A stretch of DNA of 64,000 nt from an uncultured Collinsella sp. (lineage in GTDB: Bacteria > Actinomycetota > Coriobacteriia > Coriobacteriales > Coriobacteriaceae): contig UQMY01000006.1 of assembly GCA_900542325.1 (NCBI GenBank), positions 7,911 to 71,910 on the forward strand, given 5' to 3'. How positions within the stretch are numbered: the first letter of the stretch is position 1; every line of letters starts with the position of its first letter. Under the pieces are notes generated by a model. The model was not told where the DNA came from and searched no databases. It saw only the letters and a program-made list of their open reading frames with translations. The translations under genes and the position numbers were made by a program. Below, piece after piece: positions 1 to 8,877 of the stretch.

Positions 1-1
1 C

Positions 2-604
2 GTACATCGTTTGGATCGCGATACCTCGGGTCTTATGCTTGCGGCAAAGGACGACGATACCCAGCGCGCGCTCCAAAATCTTATCCGTACGCGCACGCTC
101 GACCGCCGCTACATTACGCTCGTTCACGGTCATATCGCCATGGATGAGGGCACCATTAACACCGGCATTGCCCGTTCTACACGTGACCGTGTCAAGATGG
201 CGGTTTCCGATGATCCTTTTGCACGCCAGGCCATCACGACCTTTAAGGTCCTTGAGCGCTTTGATTCCACGCGCTTTGATGACGGCTACACACTCGTTGA
301 GTGTCACCTGTTTACCGGTCGCACGCATCAGATTCGCGTGCACATGCGCCATATCAACCACGCCTGCGTGGGCGATCCGCTCTACGGTAAGTGCGATGCG
401 CGTGCCGATCAGGGTCTGACCAGGCAATTCCTCCATTCCTGGCGCGTGGCGTTCGATCATCCCGTGACGGGAGAGCGCATTGAGTGCCGCGACGAGCTGC
501 CGTGGGATCTCGCCGCCGTCCTCGACGACTTAGCCCCGCGTTCGCTTGGCCGCACTGCTGCCGGCGACGAAATCGTACCGCAGCTCGGCCTGCTCGAAGC
601 CTAG
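2..604 (+). CDS. RluA-family pseudouridine synthase (5' end missing)
   Basis: The gene is already open at the window's left edge, so about 200 C-terminal residues are visible and the start lies outside. The first residues contain HRLDRDTSGLM, the RluA/RluC/RluD catalytic motif whose Asp attacks the uridine. Further on are the family blocks RRYITLVHGH and GRTHQIRVHM followed by HPLYG-like GDPLYG. These enzymes convert specific uridines in 23S rRNA (sometimes tRNA) to pseudouridine in the cytoplasm. In many bacteria the gene follows lspA, which cannot be checked here. Which uridine is modified cannot be told from sequence. Confidence 0.93.
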   Translation, partial: VHRLDRDTSGLMLAAKDDDTQRALQNLIRTRTLDRRYITLVHGHIAMDEGTINTGIARSTRDRVKMAVSDDPFARQAITTFKVLERFDSTRFDDGYTLVECHLFTGRTHQIRVHMRHINHACVGDPLYGKCDARADQGLTRQFLHSWRVAFDHPVTGERIECRDELPWDLAAVLDDLAPRSLGRTAAGDEIVPQLGLLEA

Positions 605-686
605 CCAGTATTAGGTGGTTTCTTGAACTCGGTAAGCCTGCGGTAAGATATACGGTTGTTTACGTAACACGTTCCTGGGAGCCTGC

Positions 687-1982
687 ATGCTCGCCTTTTT
701 ACAAACCAACACACCCATCGTGATCTTCAACCAGATTGTCGTCACGCTGCTCACGGTCTGCTTCTTGTACCAGGTGGTCTTCTTTGTCATCGGTGCTCTC
801 CGCGGCGAGGTCGCGCCTCCCAAGGCCAAAAAACTCCACCGGTATGCCTTCTTTATTGCAGCACACAACGAGGAGGCCGTTATCGCCAACCTCGTTCGCT
901 CCATCAAGGACCAGGATTATCCGTCCGAGCTCATCGAGGTCTTCGTGGTCGCCGATGCCTGCACCGATAACACCGCGCAGCTCGCGCGCGAGGCGGGCGC
1001 TGTCGTGTACGAGCGAAACGACCTGGCCCGTAAAGGCAAGAGCTGGGTCATGGACTTTGGTTTTGACCGCATTCTTAACGAGTATCCCGATACCTTTGAG
1101 GGCTTCTTTATCTTCGATGCCGACAACGTTATCTCCCGCGATTACGTCTCCAAGATGAATGACGCCTTTGACCAGGGCTTCCATGTGGTCACAAGCTACC
1201 GCAACTCCAAGAACTTTGGCAGCTCGTGGATCTCGGCTGCCAACGCCACTTGGTACCTGCGCGAGGCGCGTTTCCTTAACAACGCGCGTAATATCTGCAA
1301 GACGTCCTGCGCCGTATCGGGTTCGGGCTACCTTATCTCGGCTAGCGTTATTGAGGGCATGCACGGCTGGCAGTTCCATACGCTGACCGAGGATATTCAG
1401 TTCACCACGTTCTGCGCTATTCACGGCATTCGTATTGGCTATGCGCCGGCGGAGTTCTTTGACGAGCAGCCTGTGACGTTTAAGGCGTCCTGGAAGCAGC
1501 GTATGCGCTGGACCAAGGGCTTCTACCAGGTGTTCTTTACCTACGGTAAGCATCTGGTCAAGTCGACCTTCCGCTATCATCGTTTTGCCGCCTACGACAT
1601 GTTTATGACGATTGCCCCTGGTATGCTGTTATCGCTGATTTCGATGCTCGCCAACGCCACGTTCCTGATCGTCGGTGGTCTTTCGCATGGCTTTTTGGCT
1701 ACCGAGGTTGAGATGCAGGCTTGTGCCGCCTCGCTCATTATGACCTTCGCGATGATGTATCAGACCTTCTTTATCCTGGCGCTACTTACGACCATCTTCG
1801 AGTACAAGCACATTCATTGTGCGCAAAAGTGGCGCCTGGTGACCAACCTGTTTACCTTCCCGATCTTTATGTTCAGCTATATCCCCATCACGGTGGCTGC
1901 GTTGTTCCTGAAGGTCGACTGGGTCCCGACGCAACACGCTGTCAACGTTACCCTCGACGAGGTCATGCAGGGCGCTAAATAA
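687..1982 (+). CDS. Membrane glycosyltransferase, GT2 family
   Basis: A 431-residue processive-type family 2 glycosyltransferase. One N-terminal membrane segment (about residues 12-38) precedes a cytoplasmic GT-A domain. The domain carries FFIAAHNEE, VVADACTDNT, the metal/UDP-binding FIFDADN, the acceptor-site TEDIQF and the QRMRW motif of BcsA/HasA/NodC-like enzymes. Three or four hydrophobic helices follow from about residue 310. It probably transfers a UDP-sugar, such as GlcNAc, to a surface polysaccharide or lipid; substrate and product are unknown. No other polysaccharide genes adjoin it. A hairpin terminator follows, so it is probably monocistronic. Confidence 0.88.
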   Translation: MLAFLQTNTPIVIFNQIVVTLLTVCFLYQVVFFVIGALRGEVAPPKAKKLHRYAFFIAAHNEEAVIANLVRSIKDQDYPSELIEVFVVADACTDNTAQLAREAGAVVYERNDLARKGKSWVMDFGFDRILNEYPDTFEGFFIFDADNVISRDYVSKMNDAFDQGFHVVTSYRNSKNFGSSWISAANATWYLREARFLNNARNICKTSCAVSGSGYLISASVIEGMHGWQFHTLTEDIQFTTFCAIHGIRIGYAPAEFFDEQPVTFKASWKQRMRWTKGFYQVFFTYGKHLVKSTFRYHRFAAYDMFMTIAPGMLLSLISMLANATFLIVGGLSHGFLATEVEMQACAASLIMTFAMMYQTFFILALLTTIFEYKHIHCAQKWRLVTNLFTFPIFMFSYIPITVAALFLKVDWVPTQHAVNVTLDEVMQGAK

Positions 1983-1990
1983 CCACCACC

Positions 1991-2036
1991 AAAACCACCA
2001 CGAAGGGGACAGGCACCTTTGTGGTGGTTTTTGCTT
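1991..2036 (+). terminator. Rho-independent terminator after the glycosyltransferase
   Basis: The stem aaaaccaccacgaagg (1991-2006) pairs with cctttgtggtggtttt (about 2016-2032). A T-rich tract follows. Confidence 0.8.
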
Positions 2037-2063
2037 TTGAGTGACTGCCACGGGAGGTGTTCA

Positions 2064-2486
2064 ATGGTCTATATTCCCTTTTGGATCTGCGCCTTTGCCG
2101 GTGCGGTGATTGATGTCCGTGAACGGCGGTTTCCCAACGCGCTTGCCGCCGCATGCGCCGTGGCGGCGTTTGCAGGCGTTTGGCTGGACAGGGGCTTGAA
2201 CACGGCGCTTGACCACGCCGGTCCTGCCGTTATCGTGTACCTTTCCCTTGTGCTGACCGAGTCGCTTTGGCGGCATTTCCGCCAGGCCCCCGGCATCGGC
2301 ATGGGGGATGCCAAGGCGCTTTTCGCGCTTTGCACGCTCGACCCTCTGGGCGGCATCGTGGCATTTGCCGTCGCGCTCCTGGTCCTGGCCCTCTCCTGCC
2401 TCTTTACAAAATCGCGCTCCCTGCCTTTGCTCCCGTTTTTGGTGCCGATATTTGCCATAATCGAGGTCGTGGGCTGGACATTGTAA
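2064..2486 (+). CDS. Short A24-family prepilin peptidase
   Basis: A protein of 140 residues, almost entirely hydrophobic with about five membrane segments. It has the two aspartates of type IV prepilin (GxGD) peptidases: IDVRERRFPN near the N-terminus and GIGMGDAK in the middle. It lacks the N-terminal methyltransferase/zinc domain of full PilD, like the short archaeal and CpaA/TadV-type peptidases. The ATG at 2064 is chosen for the gggaggtg ribosome site just upstream. No pilin or secretion genes are in the window, so its substrates are unknown. Confidence 0.8.
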   Translation: MVYIPFWICAFAGAVIDVRERRFPNALAAACAVAAFAGVWLDRGLNTALDHAGPAVIVYLSLVLTESLWRHFRQAPGIGMGDAKALFALCTLDPLGGIVAFAVALLVLALSCLFTKSRSLPLLPFLVPIFAIIEVVGWTL

Positions 2487-2517
2487 CCGATTGCGCATCC
2501 TTTTTAAGGAGCATGCC

Positions 2518-3765
2518 ATGGCAACTAATCAAGAAACGGCCGTCATTAAGGCGCGCATGGACCGCATTCCCGCGGCGTTGTTGCCCGAGCTGGTCGAGCG
2601 TATCGCCGCCGACCGCGCCTCGGGTGTCGTTAATCCTTATCGATGCTGCGACGACCAGGTCATTCGTCGTATAGATCGCGCTGCCGACAAAGGCACGCTT
2701 ATGCGTCCGGCGTTTATGCGCGATACCGAAAAGATTCTTCATCTTCCTGCGTACACGCGTTATGCAGGCAAAACGCAGGTCTTTAGCTTTCGCAGCAACG
2801 ACGACCTGTCGCGGCGCGGCCTTCATGTGCAGCTCGTCTCGCGCATTGCCCGCGATATCGGCCGTGCCCTGGGCCTCAACTGCGATTTGATCGAGGCGAT
2901 TGGCCTGGGCCACGATTTGGGCCACACGCCCTTTGGCCATGCCGGCGAGCGTTTCCTCAACGATATCTATCACGAGCGTACGGGTCGTTATTTTTTCCAT
3001 AACGTGCAGTCCGTCCGCGTGCTCGACGCGCTGTACGGCCGCAACGTGTCGCTCCAGACGCTCGACGGCGTGCTGTGCCATAACGGCGAGTACGAGCAGC
3101 GTGTCTTTGAACTCTCGGACATGGCGTCGTTTGACCAGTTCGACCGTACCGTCGAGGACTGCATTGCCACGGGCTATGGCGCGATCGAGCACCTGCGCCC
3201 CATGACCCTCGAGGGCTGTGTGGTGCGTATCTCGGATATCCTCGCCTACGTTGGGCGCGATCGCCAAGACGCCATCGCGGCGGGCCTGTTGTCACCCGAC
3301 GCTTTTGACGATGGCCTGGGCGGGGCTTACAACAGCTGGATCCTCACGCACGCTTCTATCGATATCGTTGAGCATAGCTACGGCAAACCGCGTATCGAGA
3401 TGAGCGAGGACCTGTTTGAGGAGATCCGCCGGGCGAAGCGCGAGAACTACGAGAAGATCTATAGCAAGGGCGGTATCGAAGGCGATTCTGAGGCAGAGTT
3501 GCGTGAGGCCTTCGAAAAGCTCTACGACCGTTGCCTGCAGGATCTAAATAAAGGCGACGAGTTCTCTTACATCTTTAAGCATCATGTTTCGCGCATTGAG
3601 CAGCAGCTTTCCTACTACGATCGCACGTATGCCTGGCAGGACGACAAGGATCAGGCCGTCGTCGATTACATCGCAAGCATGACGGATGGTTATTTCTGCG
3701 AGCTGACGAGCAAATTGTTCCCAGGTCTAAAGTTTCCGCACCGCACCTATATTAACGAACGGTAG
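2518..3765 (+). CDS. HD-domain dGTPase-like phosphohydrolase
   Basis: A 415-residue member of the deoxyguanosinetriphosphate triphosphohydrolase-like family. The HD motif is clear in GLGHDLGHTPFGHAGE, preceded by RRGLHVQLVSRIARDI, and HNGEYEQRVFEL lies in the middle. dGTPases split dNTPs to nucleoside and triphosphate; many members of this branch are only dGTPase-like and their substrate is untested. The start at 2518 is set by the ideal AAGGAG (2506-2511), six bases upstream. An upstream in-frame codon would give nine extra residues without a ribosome site. Confidence 0.87.
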   Translation: MATNQETAVIKARMDRIPAALLPELVERIAADRASGVVNPYRCCDDQVIRRIDRAADKGTLMRPAFMRDTEKILHLPAYTRYAGKTQVFSFRSNDDLSRRGLHVQLVSRIARDIGRALGLNCDLIEAIGLGHDLGHTPFGHAGERFLNDIYHERTGRYFFHNVQSVRVLDALYGRNVSLQTLDGVLCHNGEYEQRVFELSDMASFDQFDRTVEDCIATGYGAIEHLRPMTLEGCVVRISDILAYVGRDRQDAIAAGLLSPDAFDDGLGGAYNSWILTHASIDIVEHSYGKPRIEMSEDLFEEIRRAKRENYEKIYSKGGIEGDSEAELREAFEKLYDRCLQDLNKGDEFSYIFKHHVSRIEQQLSYYDRTYAWQDDKDQAVVDYIASMTDGYFCELTSKLFPGLKFPHRTYINER

Positions 3766-3780
3766 TTCGTATCCTTTCGG

Positions 3781-3786
3781 TATACT
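3781..3786 (+). promoter_or_regulatory. Candidate -10 box for rarA
   Basis: TATACT lies 25 bases before the first possible rarA start. No convincing -35 box is visible, so this is tentative. Confidence 0.35.
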
Positions 3787-3810
3787 GTTGGTCAACAACG
3801 ATTTTGATTA

Positions 3811-5175
3811 ATGCACGGGATGGCTATGGACGACCTTTTTTCTGCTTCGACGCGCGAGCGCTCCTTTAAAAATGCGCCGCTTGCGGTGCGTATGCGCCCC
3901 AATTCGCTCGACGAGTATGTGGGCCAGCAAAAGGCCGTCGGTAAGGGCTCGTGGCTGCGCGCCGCGATTGAGCATGACGTGCTGTCGAGCGTGATTCTGT
4001 ACGGCCCGGCTGGCACGGGCAAGACGACGCTGGCCCACATTATCGCCAACCATACCAAGAGCGAGTTTGTCGAGGTCAGCGCCGTGACGGGCACTGTGAA
4101 GGACCTGCGCCGCGTAATCGATGAGGCTAAGACCCGTCTGAACACCTACGACCGCCGCACCATTCTATTCATCGATGAGATTCACCGCTTCTCTAAGTCG
4201 CAGCAGGATGCCCTGCTGCATGCAGTTGAGAACCGTACCGTCATTATGATTGGCGCTACGACGGAGAACCCGTACTTCGAGGTCAATTCGGCACTGTTGT
4301 CGCGCGGACGCGTGGTGGAGCTTGAACATCTGAAGGATGAGGATATCGCCACGCTTATTGAGCGTGCGCTCGAGGCACCACAGGGCTTGAACGGAAAGTT
4401 TTCTGCCGATGATGATACGGTCAAGACCATCTGCACGCTGGCCGCGGGTGATGCGCGCTCTGCCCTGACGACGCTCGAGCTGGCGAGCGAGATTGCCGTC
4501 ACGCGTCCCGATACCGAAGGGACGCCAGCGCCGGCGGCGGGGGAGCGTTATCCCATCACCGTCGATGACGTGAAGATTGCCAACCCGCGCCGCGGTTTTT
4601 CGTATGACAAAAACGGCGACATGCACTATGACATTATCAGTGCGTTCATCAAGTCCATGCGCGGCAGCGACCCCGATGCCACGATCTATTGGCTCGCGCG
4701 AATGATTGACGCGGGGGAGGATCCTAAGTTTATCGCCCGTCGCATTATGATTCAGGCTTCTGAGGATGTTGGCAATGCCGATCCGCAGGCACTTTTGGTG
4801 GCACATGCCGCGTTTAAGTCTGCCGAGGTCATTGGCTATCCCGAGTGCCGCATTAACCTGGCTCAGGCTGCACTCTATGTGTGCTTGGCGCCTAAATCCA
4901 ACGCGTGCGAGGCTTCGATCGATGCGGCGCTGGCCCATATCCACTCTAGTGGGCTTCGCGAGGTGCCGAGTTATCTACGCGATCGCCATCGCCCGGGCAG
5001 CGATGAATACGGTGTGTATAAGTATCCGCACGATTATCCCGAAGGCTGGGTCGACCAGCGCTATTTGCCCGAAGGCTTAGAACGCGGTGCATTTTGGCAG
5101 CCTGCCGGCCGCGGTTGGGAAGAATGGCGCGTAGAGCAAAGCGAACGCGACCGCAGCGGGAATGCACCGAAGTAG
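3811..5175 (+). CDS. rarA: Replication-associated recombination protein A, AAA+ ATPase
   Basis: 454 residues with the RarA/MgsA/WRNIP1 layout. An AAA+ module has Walker A GPAGTGKTT (about 65-73), Walker B ILFIDEIHRF (DE near 122) and sensor 1 GATTENPYFEVN. The C-terminal MgsA domain includes SAFIKSMRGSDPDA, YWLARMIDAGEDP and LRDRHRPGSDEYGVYKYPHD. The protein acts at stalled replication forks with SSB. Starts at 3811, 3820 and 3826 are all possible; none has a strong ribosome site, and the first is given. It appears to stand alone. Confidence 0.93.
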   Translation: MHGMAMDDLFSASTRERSFKNAPLAVRMRPNSLDEYVGQQKAVGKGSWLRAAIEHDVLSSVILYGPAGTGKTTLAHIIANHTKSEFVEVSAVTGTVKDLRRVIDEAKTRLNTYDRRTILFIDEIHRFSKSQQDALLHAVENRTVIMIGATTENPYFEVNSALLSRGRVVELEHLKDEDIATLIERALEAPQGLNGKFSADDDTVKTICTLAAGDARSALTTLELASEIAVTRPDTEGTPAPAAGERYPITVDDVKIANPRRGFSYDKNGDMHYDIISAFIKSMRGSDPDATIYWLARMIDAGEDPKFIARRIMIQASEDVGNADPQALLVAHAAFKSAEVIGYPECRINLAQAALYVCLAPKSNACEASIDAALAHIHSSGLREVPSYLRDRHRPGSDEYGVYKYPHDYPEGWVDQRYLPEGLERGAFWQPAGRGWEEWRVEQSERDRSGNAPK

Positions 5176-5275
5176 CTGCTGATAATTTTGTCCCACGTTG
5201 CTGCTCTTGGCATGTTCGGTCCCCTTTGGGGTACCATGGAAAGCGTTTGTATTTCGATTCCTTTGGGAGGCTTGT

Positions 5276-5863
5276 ATGAGTCCCATTCAAATCGCCTTGC
5301 TGCTGCTTGCCGTTGCCGGCGTGTGGGCTATCGTTGAGCTTGCGCTCACCCTGCGCAAAACCCGCACCGTTGTCGACTCGCTCGACAAGACGGTAACCGA
5401 CCTCAACAATACGATTGCCGAGGCGCAGCCCGTGGTGGCAAAGCTTGATGGCGCCGTTGACGAGCTTACGCCGGCACTTGCCCAGATGGAGCCGCTCCTC
5501 AAGTCGAGCAAGACTGCCGTTGATGCTCTGACGTCTAACCTCGTTGAGGTTGAGGCGGTCGTTCGCGACATTTCCGAGGTCACGGGCAGCGTGGCCGAGG
5601 CCAGCAATGCCGTATCGAGCGTGACTGATTCTGCTGCTGGCGCCGTGCAGAAGCTCTTCAATAAGGTGAAGGCTCCTGCAGCCGACGCCGATCGCAAGCT
5701 CGCCGCTGCCGCTGCCGAGGCCGAGCAGCCCACTGAGCGCGTTCTGATTGGCGACGACGATGCCGCTGCTGACAACGATGATGTTCAGAAGCCCGCTGCT
5801 AAGCCTGCTCAGTATTACACCTATACGCCTGCCGAGACCTCCGAGGAGTCCTGCGATGAGTAA
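5276..5863 (+). CDS. DUF948-like single-pass membrane protein
   Basis: 195 residues: one N-terminal membrane helix (about 4-24), then a long heptad-rich region with alternating Val/Leu/Ala (about 30-150, predicted coiled coil), ending in an acidic, Ala/Pro-rich tail. This resembles the DUF948 proteins often found beside stress-response genes in Gram-positive bacteria, but the function is unknown. The ATG at 5276 has gggagg five bases upstream. Its stop overlaps the next gene by eight bases, which suggests co-translation with the RsbW-like protein. Confidence 0.7.
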   Translation: MSPIQIALLLLAVAGVWAIVELALTLRKTRTVVDSLDKTVTDLNNTIAEAQPVVAKLDGAVDELTPALAQMEPLLKSSKTAVDALTSNLVEVEAVVRDISEVTGSVAEASNAVSSVTDSAAGAVQKLFNKVKAPAADADRKLAAAAAEAEQPTERVLIGDDDAAADNDDVQKPAAKPAQYYTYTPAETSEESCDE

Positions 5864-6233
5864 CGAAGCAACCTGCCCCATTACGCTGAGCGTTGCCGGT
5901 GATCCGCGTCTCGCGCGCTTGGTGCGCATGACGGCCGCCAACGTCGGCGCCCTGTGCTCTATGTCCGTCGATCGCATCGAGGACATTCGTATGGCTGCCG
6001 AAGAAGCCTTCATCTTTGGCTGCACGGCTGTTGATTCCGACGATATCTCGATCAAATTCGATGTCGACGAATCGCATGTGGGCATGACCTTTACCTTTGG
6101 CGACCAGGCGACTGTCGATGAGGATGACCAGGCTGCCGTGTATGCCGAGCTCATTTTGGCGAGTGTGTGCGACTCCTACGAAAAGACTGCAGCGCCCCTA
6201 ACGCTTTCCCTCGACCTCAAGGCGGATATCTAA
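5856..6233 (+). CDS. RsbW-like ATP-binding protein, candidate anti-sigma factor
   Basis: 125 residues resembling the GHKL (HATPase_c) fold of RsbW/SpoIIAB anti-sigma factors. The recognisable block is IEDIRMAAEEAFIFGC, corresponding to the N-box E-x-x-x-N region, although the Asn is not obvious here. The glycine-rich G boxes are also weak, so ATP binding may be reduced. It lies directly before a SigB/SigF-type sigma gene, as in rsbW-sigB and spoIIAB-sigF operons, and GAGGAG precedes its start. Role inferred mainly from context. No RsbV-like antagonist is present. Confidence 0.68.
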   Translation: MSNEATCPITLSVAGDPRLARLVRMTAANVGALCSMSVDRIEDIRMAAEEAFIFGCTAVDSDDISIKFDVDESHVGMTFTFGDQATVDEDDQAAVYAELILASVCDSYEKTAAPLTLSLDLKADI

Positions 6234-6234
6234 T

Positions 6235-7026
6235 ATGACCGAACGCTCCCGGAGCGGCAAGACCGCTTGGGACAAGGAGAAAACCCGCGAGCTGTTTCGT
6301 CGTTATAAGGAGACCGGTGATCCGGATGCTCGCGAGCAGCTCGTCATGTCCCATATGAACCTGGTAAGGTTTCTTGCCAACAAATTCAAGAACCGCGGCG
6401 AGCCGCTCGATGACCTTTTGCAGGTCGGGTACTTGGGCTTGCTCAAGGCAATCGACCGCTTTGATCCCGAGCGCGGACTCGAGTTCACGACGTTTGCCAC
6501 GCCCACCATCTTGGGCGAGATTAAGCGCCACTTCCGCGACAAGGGCTGGAGTGTGCGCGTGCCGCGTCGTCTGCAGGAGCTCTCTGCCAAGGTTAACCAG
6601 GCCACCGACAAGCTCACCAACGAGCTTCAGCGTTCGCCCAAGGTTGAGGAAATCGCCGATTACCTTGGCGTAACCGTCGACGAGGTGCTCGAAGCCATGG
6701 AATCGTCCTCGGCCTACACCTCGGTGCCCATCGAGGCTCCCGGTGCGTCCGATTCCGATGATGCGCCTTCGATTCTCGATCGCTATGCCGACGACGACAA
6801 CGAGCTCGACTTTACCGATGACCGCCTGGTAATCGAGGAAGCTATCCGCGATTTCTCGCCGCGCGAGCGCGAGGTTATCGAGCTGCGCTTCGTTAAGGGC
6901 ATGACCCAGATCGAGATTGCCAAGAAGCTTGGCATCTCGCAGGTGCAGGTCTCGCGCCTGCTGCGCCGCACGCTTAAGAAGATTCAAGATAAGATTGATC
7001 CCGACGGAGTGATGGTTCGTTCATGA
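6235..7026 (+). CDS. RNA polymerase sigma factor, SigB/SigF/SigG type
   Basis: 263 residues with all sigma-70 regions except region 1. Region 2 is LVRFLANKF...LDDLLQVGYLGLLKAIDRFDP with GLEFTTFATPTILGEIKRHFRD. Region 3 is RVPRRLQELSAKVNQA. Region 4 is FSPREREVIELRFVKGMTQIEIAKKLGISQ-VQVSRLLRR. The sequence GLEF-TTFA-TPTILGEIKR is typical of stress or sporulation sigma factors, not housekeeping SigA. It starts one base after the RsbW-like gene and overlaps the next gene by four bases. A role in general stress response is inferred; this lineage does not sporulate as far as known. Confidence 0.9.
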   Translation: MTERSRSGKTAWDKEKTRELFRRYKETGDPDAREQLVMSHMNLVRFLANKFKNRGEPLDDLLQVGYLGLLKAIDRFDPERGLEFTTFATPTILGEIKRHFRDKGWSVRVPRRLQELSAKVNQATDKLTNELQRSPKVEEIADYLGVTVDEVLEAMESSSAYTSVPIEAPGASDSDDAPSILDRYADDDNELDFTDDRLVIEEAIRDFSPREREVIELRFVKGMTQIEIAKKLGISQVQVSRLLRRTLKKIQDKIDPDGVMVRS

Positions 7027-8435
7027 GTGAGCACCCCCAACAAATCGACCGCACGCTTCGCGATACCCGCATTCTGACGCTGCGCATTTGGGGCGTCGTC
7101 GGCTGCATTGTCATCGCTGCCGTCATCTTTAACCTTATGGGCATCCTGGCACCGGTCATCGAGTTTCTCGCTGTCGGTTCCATCATCGCTTTTGTGATGT
7201 CTCCGATCACCAACTGGCTCGAGCATCACGGTGTCGGACGTGGCCTCGGTTCGCTCATCGCACTCATTGTGGTTGTTGCCGTGCTCGTCGGCGTCGTCTG
7301 CATCCTATCGCCTATTTTGCTCGGTCAAATCATGGAAGTCCTGAGCCGCCTGCCCGAGCAGCTTCGTGTTGCGGGTGGCGATCTCAACGAGATGCTCTCG
7401 CACGCTAAGACGCTCAACAACACGCCGCTCAAGGAGTATCTGGACGACAATCTTTCTTCGTTGGTTACCGTAGCGTCTAAGTACGTCTCGCAAATCGCTG
7501 CTGAGCTCGGCCGCGGTGTGTTTCCGCTCATTACCAACACGGCCTCGCAGCTGTTCGTCATCTTCCTGGGTCTGGTGCTTGCCTACTGGCTTGCCTGCGA
7601 TTATCCCCGCATGCACCACGAGGTCTGCACCATCATCGGGCAGGAAAAGGAGACCTCGTACCGCTTTATGGTGGCCATCCTTTCGCGTTCGGTCGGCGGC
7701 TACATGCGTGGCATGGTCATCACATCGATCTGTGGCGGTTTTCTTGCCTTTATTGGTTTTACGATCATCGGCCATCCGTATGCAGCACTCATGGCTATCT
7801 TTACCGGCATTATGCACCTGGTTCCGGTTGTCGGTCCCTGGGTGAGTGCGGCGATCGCCACGGTGCTCGGCTTTATGTTCAGCCCCATGCTGGCGTTGTG
7901 GACGCTTGTCGTGACCATGGTGGCTCAAAACGTCACCGATAATGTCATTTCGCCTAAGGTCATGCAGAGCTCGGTGCAGGTGCATCCCGTTATGAGCCTG
8001 ACGGCTCTCGTTATCGGTTCGGCACTCATGGGTCCCATCGGCATGGTTATCGCCATTCCGCTGTGCGCGGCCCTCAAGGGCATTTTCGTCTACTACTTTG
8101 AGAACGAGACCGGGCGTCAGCTCGTGGCATACGATGGTGCCGTGTTTAAGGGCACTCCGTATCGCGATACCGAGGGTAACCCAGTTGCCGCCTACGACGC
8201 GCTTGGCGACGATACGTTCATCTATGAGTCCGAGCTCATCGGCAACGAGACCGCGCCCGAGGCCCAGGCCATGCCCAAGCCCGAGCTCGATAATCCCTGG
8301 ATTAAGCTCTCAGGCCTGCAGCCCGACGCGACGGGTTTCTTTAAGAACCCCTTTGCCAAGGACGACGACACAAGCTCTGACGACGACACCAAAACCGGCA
8401 TCGACGGCTCCATGGACGATTCGGATTCCAAATAG
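7023..8435 (+). CDS. AI-2E family transporter (UPF0118)
   Basis: 470 residues with six to eight membrane helices. Paired N-terminal helices are followed by a soluble stretch with LSRLPEQLR. The conserved C-terminal block includes GYMRGMVITS, HLVPVVGPWVSA and NVTDNVISPKVM, the signature of the AI-2E/TqsA/PerM family. The last 90 or so residues are a charged Asp/Ser-rich cytoplasmic tail. Family members export varied small molecules or act as Na+/H+ antiporters, so the name says little about substrate. Its ATG overlaps the sigma factor stop (ATGA), so it belongs to the same operon. Confidence 0.87.
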   Translation: MSEHPQQIDRTLRDTRILTLRIWGVVGCIVIAAVIFNLMGILAPVIEFLAVGSIIAFVMSPITNWLEHHGVGRGLGSLIALIVVVAVLVGVVCILSPILLGQIMEVLSRLPEQLRVAGGDLNEMLSHAKTLNNTPLKEYLDDNLSSLVTVASKYVSQIAAELGRGVFPLITNTASQLFVIFLGLVLAYWLACDYPRMHHEVCTIIGQEKETSYRFMVAILSRSVGGYMRGMVITSICGGFLAFIGFTIIGHPYAALMAIFTGIMHLVPVVGPWVSAAIATVLGFMFSPMLALWTLVVTMVAQNVTDNVISPKVMQSSVQVHPVMSLTALVIGSALMGPIGMVIAIPLCAALKGIFVYYFENETGRQLVAYDGAVFKGTPYRDTEGNPVAAYDALGDDTFIYESELIGNETAPEAQAMPKPELDNPWIKLSGLQPDATGFFKNPFAKDDDTSSDDDTKTGIDGSMDDSDSK

Positions 8436-8441
8436 GCCCTG

Positions 8442-8681
8442 TTAGCGTTTCTTGATGTTGTAAATAACAATAAACGCGATCAAAGCGATTGATAAGGGGC
8501 CAGCCACATAGAAAAAGATGGCGTCAATTGCGCTTAGGGTGTAATACGCTTTATCGCCAGATGTTACTGCGTACAATGCGTAGCCAAATCTCGGCTGGTT
8601 CACATACCAGCTCGAGTAAGCGAAGATTGCTAAAAGGGCTACCGAGGTTAGTGCATTCACGACAAACCGTTTGCTATTCAT
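8442..8681 (-). CDS. Small membrane protein, unknown function
   Basis: 79 residues with two hydrophobic segments (about 8-25 and 52-73) and a basic C-terminus ending IYNIKKR. It is convergent with the AI-2E gene, six bases away. The start at 8681 is supported by GGAAGGAGCG just upstream; a longer reading adds 11 residues without a ribosome site. A possible -10 (TATAAT on the minus strand, 8714-8719) lies upstream. I recognise no family. Its base composition is more AT-rich than its neighbours. Confidence 0.62.
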   Translation of the reverse strand: MNSKRFVVNALTSVALLAIFAYSSWYVNQPRFGYALYAVTSGDKAYYTLSAIDAIFFYVAGPLSIALIAFIVIYNIKKR

Positions 8682-8775
8682 CGATCGCTCCTTCCGGACG
8701 ATTCTTATATGCAATTATACCGAAATCATTTTTTTCAAAGTATTTGACAGACCTAAATAACGTGCACTTTCGCTG

Positions 8776-8806
8776 GAGGGTCGCTGTTTGGCGGCCCTCT
8801 TTTTTG
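8776..8806 (+). terminator. Terminator-like hairpin in front of alaS
   Basis: gagggtcgc (8776-8784) pairs with gcggccctc (8791-8799) with one G-U, six-base loop, followed by a run of T. It lies upstream of the likely alaS promoter. It could stop read-through transcription or be the end of a short leader RNA. Confidence 0.7.
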
Positions 8807-8831
8807 CACAGGCGCGGTGGGATGGTAATAT
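8804..8831 (+). promoter_or_regulatory. Candidate alaS promoter
   Basis: TTGCAC (8804-8809), a 16-base spacer and TAATAT (8826-8831) would start transcription about 40 bases before the alaS ATG. Confidence 0.5.
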
Positions 8832-8877
8832 CGTTACGTTTGAACTGTTTCGATGTGAAACCGAGGAGATTCCCTCT

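Noticed and set aside
8700..8877. T-box leader for alaS
   Set aside because: The hairpin is terminator-like but there is no AGGGUGGNACCGCG antiterminator sequence or specifier loop.
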